Shown: positions 20,520-29,350 of the stretch, in pieces | Layout: the number at the start of each line of letters is the position of its first letter | Numbering within the stretch: position 1 is the first letter of the stretch | Source: Flavobacteriaceae bacterium | GTDB taxonomy: Bacteria; Bacteroidota; Bacteroidia; Flavobacteriales; Flavobacteriaceae | Assembly (NCBI GenBank): GCA_013373105.1 | Contig: JABXIJ010000026.1 | Span: forward strand, 62,001 to 126,000 | Direction of reading: 5' to 3' | DNA length: 64,000 bases | The notes under the pieces: generated by a model | What the model saw: only the letters and a program-made list of their open reading frames with translations | Told to the model about the DNA's origin: nothing | The model's database searches: none | Position numbers and translations under genes: made by a program

Positions 20520-21638
20520 TTAATATACAGGTGATTTATATTTTTTTACATTTTCTATAAACTGATCAAATAAATATTCAGAATCATGTGGGCCAGGACT
20601 TGCTTCTGGGTGATACTGAACTGAAAATACATTTTTATCTTTTAAACGAATACCTGCTACTGTATTATCATTTAAATGAACATGTGTAATTTCTACTTCT
20701 TTATTCGCTTCTGTTTCTTCTCTATTAATTGCAAAACCATGGTTTTGAGAAGTAATTTCTCCCTTACCTGTTATTAAGTTTTTAACTGGGTGATTTATTC
20801 CTCTATGACCATTGTGCATTTTGTAAGTAGAAATTCCTTGTGATAAAGCAATAACTTGATGTCCTAGACAAATACCAAATAAAGGTAAATCTTTAGATAT
20901 TATATCTTTTGCTACTTGAATAGCTTCTGTTAAAGGTTCTGGATCTCCAGGTCCATTTGAAATAAAATAACCATCTGGATTGAATGATGCTAAATCTGAA
21001 AAACTAGAATTGTAAGGAAACACTTTAATATAAGCTCCTCTTTTTGCTAAATTTCGTAAAATATTCTTCTTAATACCAATATCTAAAGCAGAAATTTTAA
21101 TATTAGAATTTTCATCACCAATAAAATAAGGTTCTTTGGTAGATACTTTAGAAGCTAACTCTAAACCTTCCATACTTGGCACTTCTGCAAGTTGTTTTTT
21201 TAACGCTTCAATATCTTCTGTTTCTGTAGTTATAATGGCATTCATAGCTCCATTATCTCTTATATAAGAAACTAATGCTCTTGTATCAACATCAGATATT
21301 GCAACTAAATTATGTTTAATAAACCAATCTTTTAAATTTCCATCAGAGTCAACCCTAGAATGAGTAAAACTAAAGTTTCTACAAATTAATCCAGCAATTT
21401 TAATTCCTTCTGATTCTACTTCATTATCATTAACTCCATAGTTTCCTATATGTGCATTTGTAGTTACCATTAGTTGACCAAAATAAGAAGGGTCTGTAAA
21501 TATTTCTTGGTAACCTGTCATACCTGTATTAAAACAGATTTCACCAGTTGCTGTTCCTTCTATTCCCACAGATTTTCCGTGAAAAATTGTACCATCTGCT
21601 AATAATACTAATGCTTTTTTTCTAGTTTGATATTTCAT
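20520..21638 (-). CDS. carA: Carbamoyl-phosphate synthase small subunit
   Basis: The glutaminase subunit that supplies ammonia to CarB for carbamoyl phosphate, used in arginine and pyrimidine synthesis. It is 372 residues long. The N-terminal CPSase_sm_chain domain (about 1-140) shows ALVLLADGTIFHGKS, TGEICFNTGMTGYQEIFTDPSY and the TRALV site. The C-terminal class I amidotransferase domain (about 185-372) has the nucleophile motif GICLGHQ and the His-Glu pair in QYHPEASPGPHD. CarB is not in this window. It follows the ribosomal cluster on the same strand, beyond the rplQ terminator. Confidence 0.96.
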   Translation of the reverse strand: MKYQTRKKALVLLADGTIFHGKSVGIEGTATGEICFNTGMTGYQEIFTDPSYFGQLMVTTNAHIGNYGVNDNEVESEGIKIAGLICRNFSFTHSRVDSDGNLKDWFIKHNLVAISDVDTRALVSYIRDNGAMNAIITTETEDIEALKKQLAEVPSMEGLELASKVSTKEPYFIGDENSNIKISALDIGIKKNILRNLAKRGAYIKVFPYNSSFSDLASFNPDGYFISNGPGDPEPLTEAIQVAKDIISKDLPLFGICLGHQVIALSQGISTYKMHNGHRGINHPVKNLITGKGEITSQNHGFAINREETEANKEVEITHVHLNDNTVAGIRLKDKNVFSVQYHPEASPGPHDSEYLFDQFIENVKKYKSPVY

Positions 21639-21731
21639 TTATCTGATGTAATATTTAGAGTACAAATTTAATAATTATCTTATTGATTATTGGATTTAAA
21701 TAGTCTTGTCTTTTCAACAAATTAATAACAT

Positions 21732-21767
21732 AAAAAAAGGATAAACCTCAATAGATTTATCCTTTTT
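21732..21767 (-). terminator. Terminator of the ribosomal cluster, after rplQ
   Basis: A 12-bp stem AAAAAGGATAAA / TTTATCCTTTTT with a 10-base loop and T run on the minus strand, about 25 bp after the rplQ stop. It closes the alpha operon. Confidence 0.85.
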
Positions 21768-21792
21768 AATATTTCTTGAAAAATAAAGCATG

Positions 21793-22281
21793 TTATTCTT
21801 CAGTCTTTTCTTCTGTTGTAGTTTCTTCAACTTGAGCAGTAGTAGTCTCTTCTTTTTTCTTACTTCCTCTTCTACTTCTTCTTGTTGATTTTTTAGCTTT
21901 ATTCCCTTTTGGATCGTATAGTTCGTTATAATCTACTAATTCAACCATTGCCATTGGAGCATTATCTCCTTGACGATTTCCTAATTTGATAATACGAACA
22001 TAACCTCCTGGTCTGTCTGCTACTTTTACAGAAACTTCTCTGAATAATTCTGTAACTGCATACTTATTTCTTAAATGAGAAAATACAACACGTCTATTGT
22101 GAGTAGTATCTGATTTAGACTTTGTAATTAATGGCTCTACAAATACTCTTAAAGCTTTAGCTTTAGCCACAGTTGTGTTAATACGCTTGTGTTCTATTAA
22201 AGAACATGCCATATTAGCTAACATCGCTTTTCTATGCGCTGTTTTTCTTCCTAAGTGATTGTGTTTTTTTCCGTGTCTCAT
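21793..22281 (-). CDS. rplQ: 50S ribosomal protein L17
   Basis: A 162-residue bL17, last gene of the cluster. The core (about 1-118) starts [19 protein letters not shown] and contains [13 protein letters not shown]. The remaining ~40 residues form a low-complexity tail: a basic patch ([13 protein letters not shown]) followed by a Glu/Thr-rich end. Such acidic extensions are common in Bacteroidota L17. An 81-bp leader with a 9-bp hairpin separates it from rpoA. Confidence 0.97.
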   Translation of the reverse strand: MRHGKKHNHLGRKTAHRKAMLANMACSLIEHKRINTTVAKAKALRVFVEPLITKSKSDTTHNRRVVFSHLRNKYAVTELFREVSVKVADRPGGYVRIIKLGNRQGDNAPMAMVELVDYNELYDPKGNKAKKSTRRSRRGSKKKEETTTAQVEETTTEEKTEE

Positions 22282-22297
22282 AATTGACGTTTGTTTT

Positions 22298-22345
22298 AAC
22301 TTTCATCTAGCATCAACCCACTTTGAGGAGCAAAATATGAAAGTT
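22298..22345 (-). promoter_or_regulatory. Candidate structured leader of rplQ
   Basis: In the rpoA-rplQ spacer AACTTTCAT pairs perfectly with ATGAAAGTT (9 bp) around a 30-base loop, and a TCAA-AGTGGG-TTGA hairpin can form inside. It ends 17 bases before the rplQ ATG. A role in translation control or RNA processing is inference. Confidence 0.45.
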
Positions 22346-22362
22346 GTTAATTTCTAATTTAA

Positions 22363-23355
22363 TTAGTCTCTATCTAATTTATATTTTGATAAATCCATTC
22401 CGAAACTTAATCCTTTAACTACAACTAATTCTTCTAATTCAGTTAAAGATTTTTTACCAAAGTTTCTAAACTTCATTAAATCGCTTTTGTTAAACGAAAC
22501 TAAATCACCTAATGTATCTACTTCAGCTGCTTTTAAACAATTTAAAGCTCTTACAGATAAATCCATATCGATTAATCTAGTTTTTAATAATTGACGCATG
22601 TGTAATGATTCTTCATCATATGTTTCTGTTTGTGCAATTTCATCAGCTTCTAATGTTATACGCTCATCTGAGAATAACATAAAGTGATGAATTAATATTT
22701 TTGCAGCTTCAGTTAATGCATCTTTTGGGTTTATTGAACCATCTGTATCGATATCAAAAATTAACTTTTCGTAGTCAGTTTTTTGCTCAACACGATAGTT
22801 TTCTATAGAATATTTTACATTCTTAATTGGTGTGTAAATTGAATCTGTAAAAATTGTACCAATTGGTGAAGAAGGTTTTTTGTTTTCTTCAGCAGGTACA
22901 AATCCTCTACCTTTTTCAATTGTAATTTCTGCATTTAATTTTACAGAACTATCCATATTACAGATAACTAGGTCTGGATTTAATACTTGAAAACCAGAAA
23001 TAAATTTCTGTAAATCACCAGCAGTAAATTGCTCTTGACCAGATACTGAAATAGATACAGTTTCTTTGTCAGTTTCATCGATTTGCTTTTTAAAACGTAC
23101 TTGTTTTAAGTTTAAGATGATTTCAGTTACATCTTCTACAATTCCTGAAACTGTAGAAAACTCATGTTCTACACCATCTATTCTTAATGATGTAATTGCA
23201 AAACCTTCTAATGAAGATAATAATACTCTTCTTAGAGCATTACCTACAGTTAAACCATAACCTGGTTCAAGAGGTCTAAATTCGAATCTTCCAGAAAAAT
23301 CTGTAGATTCAATCATTATTACCTTATCTGGTTTTTGAAAATTTAATATTGCCAT
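22363..23355 (-). CDS. rpoA: DNA-directed RNA polymerase subunit alpha
   Basis: A 330-residue alpha subunit that starts assembly of RNA polymerase. The N-terminal domain (about 1-230) has [21 protein letters not shown] and LLSSLEG dimer motifs. A linker leads to the C-terminal domain (about 250-330) with [20 protein letters not shown], the region that touches upstream DNA and activators. It lies between rpsD and rplQ, as in the alpha operon of other bacteria, with spacers of 93 and 81 bp. Confidence 0.98.
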   Translation of the reverse strand: MAILNFQKPDKVIMIESTDFSGRFEFRPLEPGYGLTVGNALRRVLLSSLEGFAITSLRIDGVEHEFSTVSGIVEDVTEIILNLKQVRFKKQIDETDKETVSISVSGQEQFTAGDLQKFISGFQVLNPDLVICNMDSSVKLNAEITIEKGRGFVPAEENKKPSSPIGTIFTDSIYTPIKNVKYSIENYRVEQKTDYEKLIFDIDTDGSINPKDALTEAAKILIHHFMLFSDERITLEADEIAQTETYDEESLHMRQLLKTRLIDMDLSVRALNCLKAAEVDTLGDLVSFNKSDLMKFRNFGKKSLTELEELVVVKGLSFGMDLSKYKLDRD

Positions 23356-23389
23356 TTTTTTCTTCGTTTTAATTGTTATTTAGTTGCGC

Positions 23390-23437
23390 GGTTTATAAGT
23401 TTGAAGAGAACTAATAAACCCTTTGGCTAAATACCAA
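23390..23437 (-). promoter_or_regulatory. Candidate tandem-hairpin leader of rpoA
   Basis: In the rpsD-rpoA spacer, reading the minus strand, TTGG-TATTTAG-CCAA is followed by a 7-bp stem GGTTTAT / ATAAACC with a 17-base loop. The second stem ends 34 bases before the rpoA ATG. Function is inferred only from position and pairing. Confidence 0.4.
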
Positions 23438-23448
23438 TGGATTAATTA

Positions 23449-24054
23449 TTATTTAGAGTATAATTCTACGATTAATTGCTCTTTTATGTTTTCAGGAATT
23501 TGTAATCTTTCTGGTACTTTTACAAAAGTTCCTTCTTTTTTATCTGCATTCCAAGTTAACCACTCGTAAACAGCATTATTTGATGCTAAAGCATCTTCAA
23601 TAATTTGTAAAGATTTAGACTTTTCTCTTACACCAATTACATCTCCTTCTCTTAATCTGTATGATGGAATATTTACGATTTCACCATTAACAGTAATGTG
23701 TCTATGAGATACTAATTGACGTGCACCACTTCTAGAATTTGAAATACCCATTCTGTAAACTACGTTATCTAAACGAGATTCACATAATTGTAATAAGATT
23801 TCACCTGTAATTCCAGATGCTGCTTGAGCACTTTTAAATAAGTTAGAGAACTGACGCTCTAATATACCATAAGTATATTTTGCTTTTTGCTTTTCAGCTA
23901 ATTGAGTAGCGTATTCAGATTTTTTTCCTCTACGTCTGTTGTTTCCATGTTGTCCTGGAGGATAATTTCTTTTTTCGAAGTTTTTATCTTCTCCAAAAAT
24001 TGCTTCACCAAATTTACGAGCAATTTTAGTTTTTGGTCCTGTATATCTTGCCAT
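23449..24054 (-). CDS. rpsD: 30S ribosomal protein S4
   Basis: A 201-residue uS4, a primary 16S rRNA-binding assembly protein. The N-terminal region lacks the zinc cysteines found in some S4 proteins. NYPPGQHG is present, and the S4 RNA-binding domain (about 93-155) shows [14 protein letters not shown] and [14 protein letters not shown]. In E. coli S4 represses its own alpha operon. Here it is preceded by a 107-bp spacer with a long-range stem, which fits autoregulation. Confidence 0.98.
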   Translation of the reverse strand: MARYTGPKTKIARKFGEAIFGEDKNFEKRNYPPGQHGNNRRRGKKSEYATQLAEKQKAKYTYGILERQFSNLFKSAQAASGITGEILLQLCESRLDNVVYRMGISNSRSGARQLVSHRHITVNGEIVNIPSYRLREGDVIGVREKSKSLQIIEDALASNNAVYEWLTWNADKKEGTFVKVPERLQIPENIKEQLIVELYSK

Positions 24055-24068
24055 TTTTTAATTATTGT

Positions 24069-24120
24069 GATTAGGGATTATGAATTAAGGCTTATCCTTC
24101 GACAATCGTAGTTCCTAATC
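24069..24120 (-). promoter_or_regulatory. Candidate S4-type leader upstream of rpsD
   Basis: On the minus strand GATTAGG (24120-24114) pairs with CCTAATC (24075-24069), enclosing a smaller AAGG-ATAAG-CCTT hairpin. It ends 14 bases before the rpsD ATG. S4 is a known translational repressor in other bacteria, so an S4 target is a reasonable but unproven reading. Confidence 0.5.
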
Positions 24121-24161
24121 TGTTAAGTTTATTATTTATTTAAACTGATTAATAACTCAGT

Positions 24162-24557
24162 TTAAACTCTTCTTCTCTTTGGTGGTCGACATCCATTATG
24201 AGGAATTGGAGTAACGTCTATAATTTCTGTTACCTCAATACCAGCATTGTGAATAGATCTTATTGCAGATTCTCTACCATTACCAGGTCCTTTTACGAAA
24301 ACTTTTACTTTACGTAAACCTGCTTCCTTTGCTACTTCTGCACAATCTTCAGCTGCTAATTGAGCTGCATAAGGAGTGTTCTTTTTAGAACCTCTAAAGC
24401 CCATTTTTCCTGAAGAAGACCAAGCTACTACATCACCTTTTTTGTTTGTTAAAGAAATAATGATGTTGTTAAAAGAAGCATTTATATGAGCCTCTCCAAT
24501 AGCATCTACTATTACTTTACGCTTCTTAGAAGCTGTTTTTTTTGTTGCTTTTGCCAT
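24162..24557 (-). CDS. rpsK: 30S ribosomal protein S11
   Basis: A 131-residue uS11 of the small-subunit platform. Typical motifs are [44 protein letters not shown] and the C-terminal [13 protein letters not shown]. The Lys/Ala-rich first 14 residues are a normal extension. It follows rpsM after a 79-bp spacer with a hairpin. Confidence 0.98.
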   Translation of the reverse strand: MAKATKKTASKKRKVIVDAIGEAHINASFNNIIISLTNKKGDVVAWSSSGKMGFRGSKKNTPYAAQLAAEDCAEVAKEAGLRKVKVFVKGPGNGRESAIRSIHNAGIEVTEIIDVTPIPHNGCRPPKRRRV

Positions 24558-24574
24558 AATATTAATGTTTAACT

Positions 24575-24617
24575 ATTCTATTTAGTAAATTGTGTAAACA
24601 CGGCACACTAAATGAAT
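24575..24617 (-). promoter_or_regulatory. Candidate hairpin leader of rpsK
   Basis: In the rpsM-rpsK spacer ATTCATTTAGT-type arms pair (ATTTAGT with ACTAAAT plus a bulged ATTC/GAAT extension) and enclose a GTGT/ACAC stem. It ends 17 bases before the rpsK ATG. Its role is unknown. Confidence 0.4.
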
Positions 24618-24636
24618 AATTAGGTTAATCTCTAAC

Positions 24637-25002
24637 TTATTTTTTCTTGTTAGCTACTGTTTTTCTCTTACCTTTTCTTGTACGAGAATTGTTTTTAGTT
24701 CTTTGACCTCTTAAAGGTAGACCTAATCTATGACGAATACCTCTTTGACAACCAATATCCATTAAGCGTTTAATGCTTAACTGCACTTCAGAACGTAACT
24801 CACCTTCTATAGTAAAGCTACCTACTTGTTCTCTAATTGCAGCAATTTGGTCATCAGTCCAATCTTGAACTTTAATGTTTTCGTCTACTTTTGCTTCTGC
24901 TAAAATGTGTTTAGCTCTACTTTTTCCAATACCAAAGATGTAAGTTAAAGCAATAACTCCTCTTTTATTTTTTGGAATATCTATACCTGCTATTCTTGCC
25001 AT
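24637..25002 (-). CDS. rpsM: 30S ribosomal protein S13
   Basis: A 121-residue uS13 of the small-subunit head. It starts [19 protein letters not shown], contains [10 protein letters not shown] and the [19 protein letters not shown] motif, and ends with the basic [11 protein letters not shown] tail. Its ATG overlaps the rpmJ stop by one base (TAATG), so translation is coupled. Confidence 0.98.
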   Translation of the reverse strand: MARIAGIDIPKNKRGVIALTYIFGIGKSRAKHILAEAKVDENIKVQDWTDDQIAAIREQVGSFTIEGELRSEVQLSIKRLMDIGCQRGIRHRLGLPLRGQRTKNNSRTRKGKRKTVANKKK

Positions 25003-25118
25003 TACCCTTGTCTTTGTTTAAATCTAGGATTTTGTTTGTTAATTACGTATAATCTACCTTTTCTGCGTACTATTTTGCAGTCGGCACTTCTTTTCTTAAC
25101 TGATGCTCTTACTTTCAT
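25002..25118 (-). CDS. rpmJ: 50S ribosomal protein L36
   Basis: A 38-residue bL36: [19 protein letters not shown], then [19 protein letters not shown]. It has only one cysteine (Cys14) and no histidine, so it is the zinc-free C-minus form. It lies 12 bp after infA, and its TAA shares a base with the rpsM ATG. It is too short for ordinary gene-length cut-offs. Confidence 0.97.
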   Translation of the reverse strand: MKVRASVKKRSADCKIVRRKGRLYVINKQNPRFKQRQG

Positions 25119-25130
25119 CTGTTTGTTTTT

Positions 25131-25346
25131 TTAGTATCTGTATGTAATTCTAGCCTTGGTTAAATCGTAAGGACTCATTTCTAATTTTACCTTATCACCT
25201 GGCAATAATTTTATATAATGCATGCGCATTTTACCTGATATATGTGCTGTAACAATATGTCCATTTTCTAATTCTACACGAAACATTGCATTTGATAATG
25301 CCTCTGTTATTGTTCCATCTTGTTGAATTGCTGGTTGTTTAGCCAT
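25131..25346 (-). CDS. infA: Translation initiation factor IF-1
   Basis: A 71-residue OB-fold protein that binds the ribosomal A site during initiation. It shows the family sequence [20 protein letters not shown], the [17 protein letters not shown] core and the [12 protein letters not shown] end. It sits 3 bp after secY; the adk and map genes often found between secY and infA in other bacteria are absent here. Confidence 0.97.
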   Translation of the reverse strand: MAKQPAIQQDGTITEALSNAMFRVELENGHIVTAHISGKMRMHYIKLLPGDKVKLEMSPYDLTKARITYRY

Positions 25347-25349
25347 ATC

Positions 25350-26672
25350 TTATTTAGTTTTTCTTTTTGAATTTCCTGCTTTCATTAAACCATCGTAATG
25401 ACGATTTAATAAATAGGAATTAATTTGCTGTAACGTATCTATTGCAACACCTACCATAATGATTAATGAAGTTCCTCCATAAAACATTGCCCAACTTTGT
25501 TGTACTCCAAATTGAACTACTATTGCTGGTAATATAGATAATGCTGCTAAAAACAAAGATCCTGGGAAAGTTATTCTTGATAGGATTGTATCTAACTTAT
25601 CTGCTGTATCTTTACCTGGTCTAATTCCAGGAATAAATCCACCACTTCTCTTTAAGTCTTCGGCCATCTTATTTGTTGGTATTGTAATAGCTGTATAGAA
25701 ATAACTAAAAATTATTATCAATAACGCAAATATGATATTATAACCTAACCCATTTATATCTTGTAAACTAGCTATTGCTGGAAACTTTTGAGCTAATGCT
25801 ATTGGAATAAACATAATTGCTTGTGCAAAAATGATTGGCATTACTCCTGCTGCATTTAATTTTAATGGAATGTAATCTCTTGAACCTGCAACATTTTGAA
25901 TGTTTCCTGCGACAGTTCTTCTAGCATATTGTACTGCAATTTTTCTAACTGCTGTTACTAATAAAACAGTTAATAATATAACCACAAACCATACAATAAC
26001 TTCAATTAAAATCATCATTATACCACCTGCTCCAGCATTTGTAGTTTTGGCTACAAATTCTTGTAAAAATGCTGCTGGAAAGTTAGCAATAATACCAACT
26101 GTAATTAATAATGAAATTCCGTTTCCTACACCTTTATCAGTAATACGCTCACCTAACCACATTGCAAAAATTGTTCCTGCAGTTAAAATGATAACAGATG
26201 AAATCCAAAACGTAGCACCACTTACTAAAAATGCCTCTGGTCCTAAACCAAATTGAGTTTTAATAGCTGTAATATACGTTGGTGCTTGTACTAGTGTAAT
26301 ACCAATAGTTAACCATCTTGTTATTTGAGTGATTTTTTTACGACCACTTTCTCCATCTTTCTGAAGTTTCTGTAGATAAGGCACTGCAATACCCATTAAT
26401 TGCACCACAATAGATGCAGAAATGTAAGGCATAATACCTAGTGCCATTACAGAAGCTCTAGCAAATGCTCCTCCTGTAAATGCGTTCAATAAACCTAAAA
26501 GACCACCATCAGTACTTTCTTTTAGTGCAGCTAATTGTAATGGATCTACACCTGGTAAAGGTACAGCTGCCATAAAACGATAAACTGCAATTAATCCAAT
26601 GGTTAAAAGAATTTTATCTTTTAACTCTTCTATACTAAATATGTCTTTTAATCTATTAATTAAATTCATCAT
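25350..26672 (-). CDS. secY: Protein translocase subunit SecY
   Basis: A 440-residue membrane protein forming the Sec channel, with ten hydrophobic segments. Visible motifs are VPLPGVDP, GALARASVMALGIMPYISASIV-like TM2 plug region (GGAFARASVMALG), GNGISLLI, and the cytoplasmic loop RSGGFIPGIRPGKDTADKLD that contacts SecA or the ribosome. Start codons ATG-ATG (26672/26669) are equivalent. It lies in its usual place after rplO. Confidence 0.98.
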   Translation of the reverse strand: MMNLINRLKDIFSIEELKDKILLTIGLIAVYRFMAAVPLPGVDPLQLAALKESTDGGLLGLLNAFTGGAFARASVMALGIMPYISASIVVQLMGIAVPYLQKLQKDGESGRKKITQITRWLTIGITLVQAPTYITAIKTQFGLGPEAFLVSGATFWISSVIILTAGTIFAMWLGERITDKGVGNGISLLITVGIIANFPAAFLQEFVAKTTNAGAGGIMMILIEVIVWFVVILLTVLLVTAVRKIAVQYARRTVAGNIQNVAGSRDYIPLKLNAAGVMPIIFAQAIMFIPIALAQKFPAIASLQDINGLGYNIIFALLIIIFSYFYTAITIPTNKMAEDLKRSGGFIPGIRPGKDTADKLDTILSRITFPGSLFLAALSILPAIVVQFGVQQSWAMFYGGTSLIIMVGVAIDTLQQINSYLLNRHYDGLMKAGNSKRKTK

Positions 26673-26682
26673 TTATAATCTC

Positions 26683-27138
26683 TTATAAAGTAACAGCTTC
26701 ACCACCTGCTGCTTCAATAGCTGCTTTTGCTGATGCTGTAAATTTATGAACAGTTACATTTAATTTAGCTTTTAGCTCTCCACCACCTAGTATCTTAACT
26801 AAATCGTTCTTACTTGCTAATCTGTTTGCTACTAAAACTTCTAAGTTTACTGTGTCTTTTACTTTACCACTGTCTACTAAAGCTTGTAACGTATCTAAAT
26901 TAATTCCTTGATATTCTTTACGGTTTATGTTAGTGAAACCAAATTTTGGTACACGTCTTTGTAAAGGCATTTGACCACCTTCAAAACCAACTTTACGTGA
27001 ATATCCTGAACGAGATTTTGCTCCTTTATGACCTCTTGTTGAAGTTCCTCCATGACCAGAACCTTCACCACGTGCGATTCTTTTCTCTTTTTTGATAGAT
27101 CCTTCTGCAGGAGTCAAATTATGTAAACTACTACTCAT
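26683..27138 (-). CDS. rplO: 50S ribosomal protein L15
   Basis: A 151-residue uL15. The Gly/Arg-rich N-terminal extension IARGEGSGHGGTSTRGHKG and SRSGYSRKVGFEGGQMPLQR are diagnostic, followed by a globular C-terminal half. It is in standard spc order between rpmD and secY, with 10-bp gaps. Confidence 0.98.
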   Translation of the reverse strand: MSSSLHNLTPAEGSIKKEKRIARGEGSGHGGTSTRGHKGAKSRSGYSRKVGFEGGQMPLQRRVPKFGFTNINRKEYQGINLDTLQALVDSGKVKDTVNLEVLVANRLASKNDLVKILGGGELKAKLNVTVHKFTASAKAAIEAAGGEAVTL

Positions 27139-27148
27139 TTTAAATATC

Positions 27149-27331
27149 TTATTTTAGTTCCTCTACAGAAACTAAATGTGAAACTTTATTTACCATACCA
27201 ATAATTGATGGAGTTGCCTCATGCTCAACTGTTTGGTTTAATCTACGTAAACCTAATGCTTCTAAAGTTCTTTTTTGGTTCTTTAGACGCCCGATTTGAC
27301 TTTTTACTTGTGTAACTTTTATTTTTGCCAT
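27149..27331 (-). CDS. rpmD: 50S ribosomal protein L30
   Basis: A 60-residue uL30 with the family pattern [30 protein letters not shown] and a short C-terminal strand. It lies 11 bp after rpsE and 10 bp before rplO. Confidence 0.97.
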   Translation of the reverse strand: MAKIKVTQVKSQIGRLKNQKRTLEALGLRRLNQTVEHEATPSIIGMVNKVSHLVSVEELK

Positions 27332-27342
27332 CGTTCTTAGAT

Positions 27343-27864
27343 TTATCCGTTAAATACTTTCTCTAAAGAAATTCCTCTTTGCTTAGCTACAGTTGCAGCA
27401 CTACGTAATTGTAATAAAGCATCGAAAGTTGCTTTTACTGCGTTGTGAGGGTTAGAAGATCCTTGAGATTTTGATAATACATCATGTACCCCAACAGATT
27501 CTAATACTGCACGTACTGCACCACCTGCAATTACTCCTGTACCAGGAGATGCTGGTTTAATGAATACTTTTGCACCACCAAACTTTCCTTTTTGTTCGTG
27601 TGGTAAAGTACCATCTAAAATTGGAATTCTTACTAAATTCTTCTTAGCGTCTTCTACTGCTTTTGCAATTGCAGAAGATACGTCTTTAGATTTTCCTAAT
27701 CCATGACCTACAACTCCATTACCATCTCCAACAACAACAATTGCTGAAAAACCAAATGCTCTACCACCTTTAGTTACTTTGGTAACACGTTGTACACCAA
27801 CTAATCTATCTACAAGCTCTAATCCGCTTGGTTTTACTCTTTCTACGTTTTTATAACCTTGCAT
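27343..27864 (-). CDS. rpsE: 30S ribosomal protein S5
   Basis: A 173-residue uS5, important for decoding accuracy. The double-stranded RNA-binding N-terminal domain holds [23 protein letters not shown] and the C-terminal domain [19 protein letters not shown] and [15 protein letters not shown]. It has normal length for Bacteroidota. Confidence 0.98.
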   Translation of the reverse strand: MQGYKNVERVKPSGLELVDRLVGVQRVTKVTKGGRAFGFSAIVVVGDGNGVVGHGLGKSKDVSSAIAKAVEDAKKNLVRIPILDGTLPHEQKGKFGGAKVFIKPASPGTGVIAGGAVRAVLESVGVHDVLSKSQGSSNPHNAVKATFDALLQLRSAATVAKQRGISLEKVFNG

Positions 27865-27870
27865 AATTTC

Positions 27871-28221
27871 TTAAAATTTTAAACCAGCTTCTCTTGCAGC
27901 GTCTGCTAATACTTTAACTCTACCATGGTATAAATAACCATTTCTATCAAAAGCAACTGAATCTACACCAGCTTTACTAGCTTTTTCAGCAATTGCTTTT
28001 CCTACAGCAACAGAAGCCTCAACTTTAGTGCTTGCTTTTATATCTTTATCTCTAGATGAAACTGAAGCAATTGTTACTCCATTTACATCATCTACTAATT
28101 GAGCATAAATTTCTTTATTACTTCTGAAAACAGATAATCTTGGTTTATTAGCTGTACCAGAAACAATCTTTCTAATTCTTTGCTTAATTCTTGTTCTTCT
28201 TTCTAGCTTTGATAATGCCAT
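27871..28221 (-). CDS. rplR: 50S ribosomal protein L18
   Basis: A 116-residue uL18 that carries 5S rRNA into the large subunit with L5. Motifs are [33 protein letters not shown], and [20 protein letters not shown] with the GLKF end. It is in normal spc order. Confidence 0.98.
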   Translation of the reverse strand: MALSKLERRTRIKQRIRKIVSGTANKPRLSVFRSNKEIYAQLVDDVNGVTIASVSSRDKDIKASTKVEASVAVGKAIAEKASKAGVDSVAFDRNGYLYHGRVKVLADAAREAGLKF

Positions 28222-28233
28222 AATTCTTTATAA

Positions 28234-28779
28234 TTATGCAGATTTACCTGCTTTTCTTCTTAATTGTTCTCCTACAAACTTAACTCCTTTTCCTTTGTAT
28301 GGTTCTGGTCTACGGAAACCTCTAATTTTAGCTGCTACTTGACCTACCAATTGTTTGTCGAAAGAAGTTAGTTTAATGATAGGGTTTTTACCCTTTTCTG
28401 ATACAGTTTCTACTTTAACTTCTGGAGCTAACTCTAAAATAATATTATGAGAAAAACCTAAAGCTAAATCTAATTTCTGACCTTGATTTGATGCTCTATA
28501 ACCTACACCAACTAATTCTAACTCTTTAGTCCATCCTTTAGAAACACCTTCAACCATATTATTGACTAAAGATCTCATTAAACCATGTTGTGCTTTGTGA
28601 GTTTTACTATCTGAAGCTCTTTCACATACAACTGCATTATCTTCTACTTTTACAGCAACTCCTTCGGAAATTGTTTGAGACAATTCTCCTAATTTACCTT
28701 TTACTGTAATAGTGTTTTCGTTAATGTTTACATCTACACCTTGTGGAATGTTAACTGGATTATTTCCTATTCTACTCAT
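28234..28779 (-). CDS. rplF: 50S ribosomal protein L6
   Basis: A 181-residue uL6 near the GTPase-associated region. It starts MSRIGNNPVNIPQGV, with two repeated L6 folds, the VGVGYRA motif and the C-terminal signature EPYKGKGVKFVGEQLRRKAGKSA region (about 155-181). Gaps to its neighbours are 11 and 12 bp. Confidence 0.98.
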   Translation of the reverse strand: MSRIGNNPVNIPQGVDVNINENTITVKGKLGELSQTISEGVAVKVEDNAVVCERASDSKTHKAQHGLMRSLVNNMVEGVSKGWTKELELVGVGYRASNQGQKLDLALGFSHNIILELAPEVKVETVSEKGKNPIIKLTSFDKQLVGQVAAKIRGFRRPEPYKGKGVKFVGEQLRRKAGKSA

Positions 28780-28790
28780 TGCTCAAGATT

Positions 28791-29189
28791 TTAATAAACG
28801 TAACATAAAACTTCACCTCCAACATTTTCTAGACGTGCCTTTTTGTTGGTCATAACACCTTTAGATGTAGACACAATAGCAATACCAAGACCATTTAATA
28901 CTCTAGGCATTTCTTTAGAGCTTACGTACTTACGCAAACCTGGTGTACTAATACGTTGGATTTTTCTAATTACTGATTCTTTTGTTTCTCTATCGTATTT
29001 TAAAGCTATTTTTATAGTTCCTTGAACCTTATCTTCATTGAACTGGTAGCTTAAAATATACCCTTGATCAAACAAAATTTTAGTCATTTCCTTCTTCAAG
29101 TTCGAAGCTGGAACTTCTACTACTCTGTGACCAGCAGAGATAGCGTTTCTTACTCTTGTAAGAAAATCCGCAATTGGATCTGTATACAT
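28791..29189 (-). CDS. rpsH: 30S ribosomal protein S8
   Basis: A 132-residue uS8, a primary 16S rRNA binder. It starts [17 protein letters not shown] and contains [16 protein letters not shown] and the C-terminal [20 protein letters not shown]. In E. coli S8 represses translation of the spc operon. Here rpsH, unlike its neighbours, follows a 161-bp gap with its own -7 box and a folded leader. Confidence 0.98.
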   Translation of the reverse strand: MYTDPIADFLTRVRNAISAGHRVVEVPASNLKKEMTKILFDQGYILSYQFNEDKVQGTIKIALKYDRETKESVIRKIQRISTPGLRKYVSSKEMPRVLNGLGIAIVSTSKGVMTNKKARLENVGGEVLCYVY

Positions 29190-29300
29190 ATTTATTTAAA
29201 TTGCGATTACGGTTTTCAATCATCTCTATTTTACCTACAGATTTCTCTGTGATAATTGAACCTATAATCAGTTAATTTTCTATACTCAAAAAAAATAGAG
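29190..29300 (-). promoter_or_regulatory. Structured 5' leader of rpsH
   Basis: Reading the minus strand, CTCTATTTT at the predicted transcript start (29300-29292) pairs perfectly with AAAATAGAG (29232-29224). Inside lie TGATTAT/ATTATCA (29270-29250, one U-U mismatch) and a GNRA-capped hairpin ACAGA-GAAA-TCTGT (29250-29237). The closed multi-stem shape begins at the 5' end of the RNA and stops 34 bases before the ATG. An S8 autoregulatory site is a guess by analogy. Confidence 0.55.
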
Positions 29301-29303
29301 CGT

Positions 29304-29312
29304 GCAAAGGTA
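29304..29312 (-). promoter_or_regulatory. Internal promoter -7 box before rpsH
   Basis: TACCTTTGC on the minus strand matches the Bacteroidota -7 element TAnnTTTG. No TTTG lies 19 bp upstream, so the promoter lacks a good -33 element. It would give rpsH and the genes behind it a second transcript. Confidence 0.55.
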
Positions 29313-29350
29313 CACATTCTATTTTTATTTTAAGATCTTTATTAAGGTTT

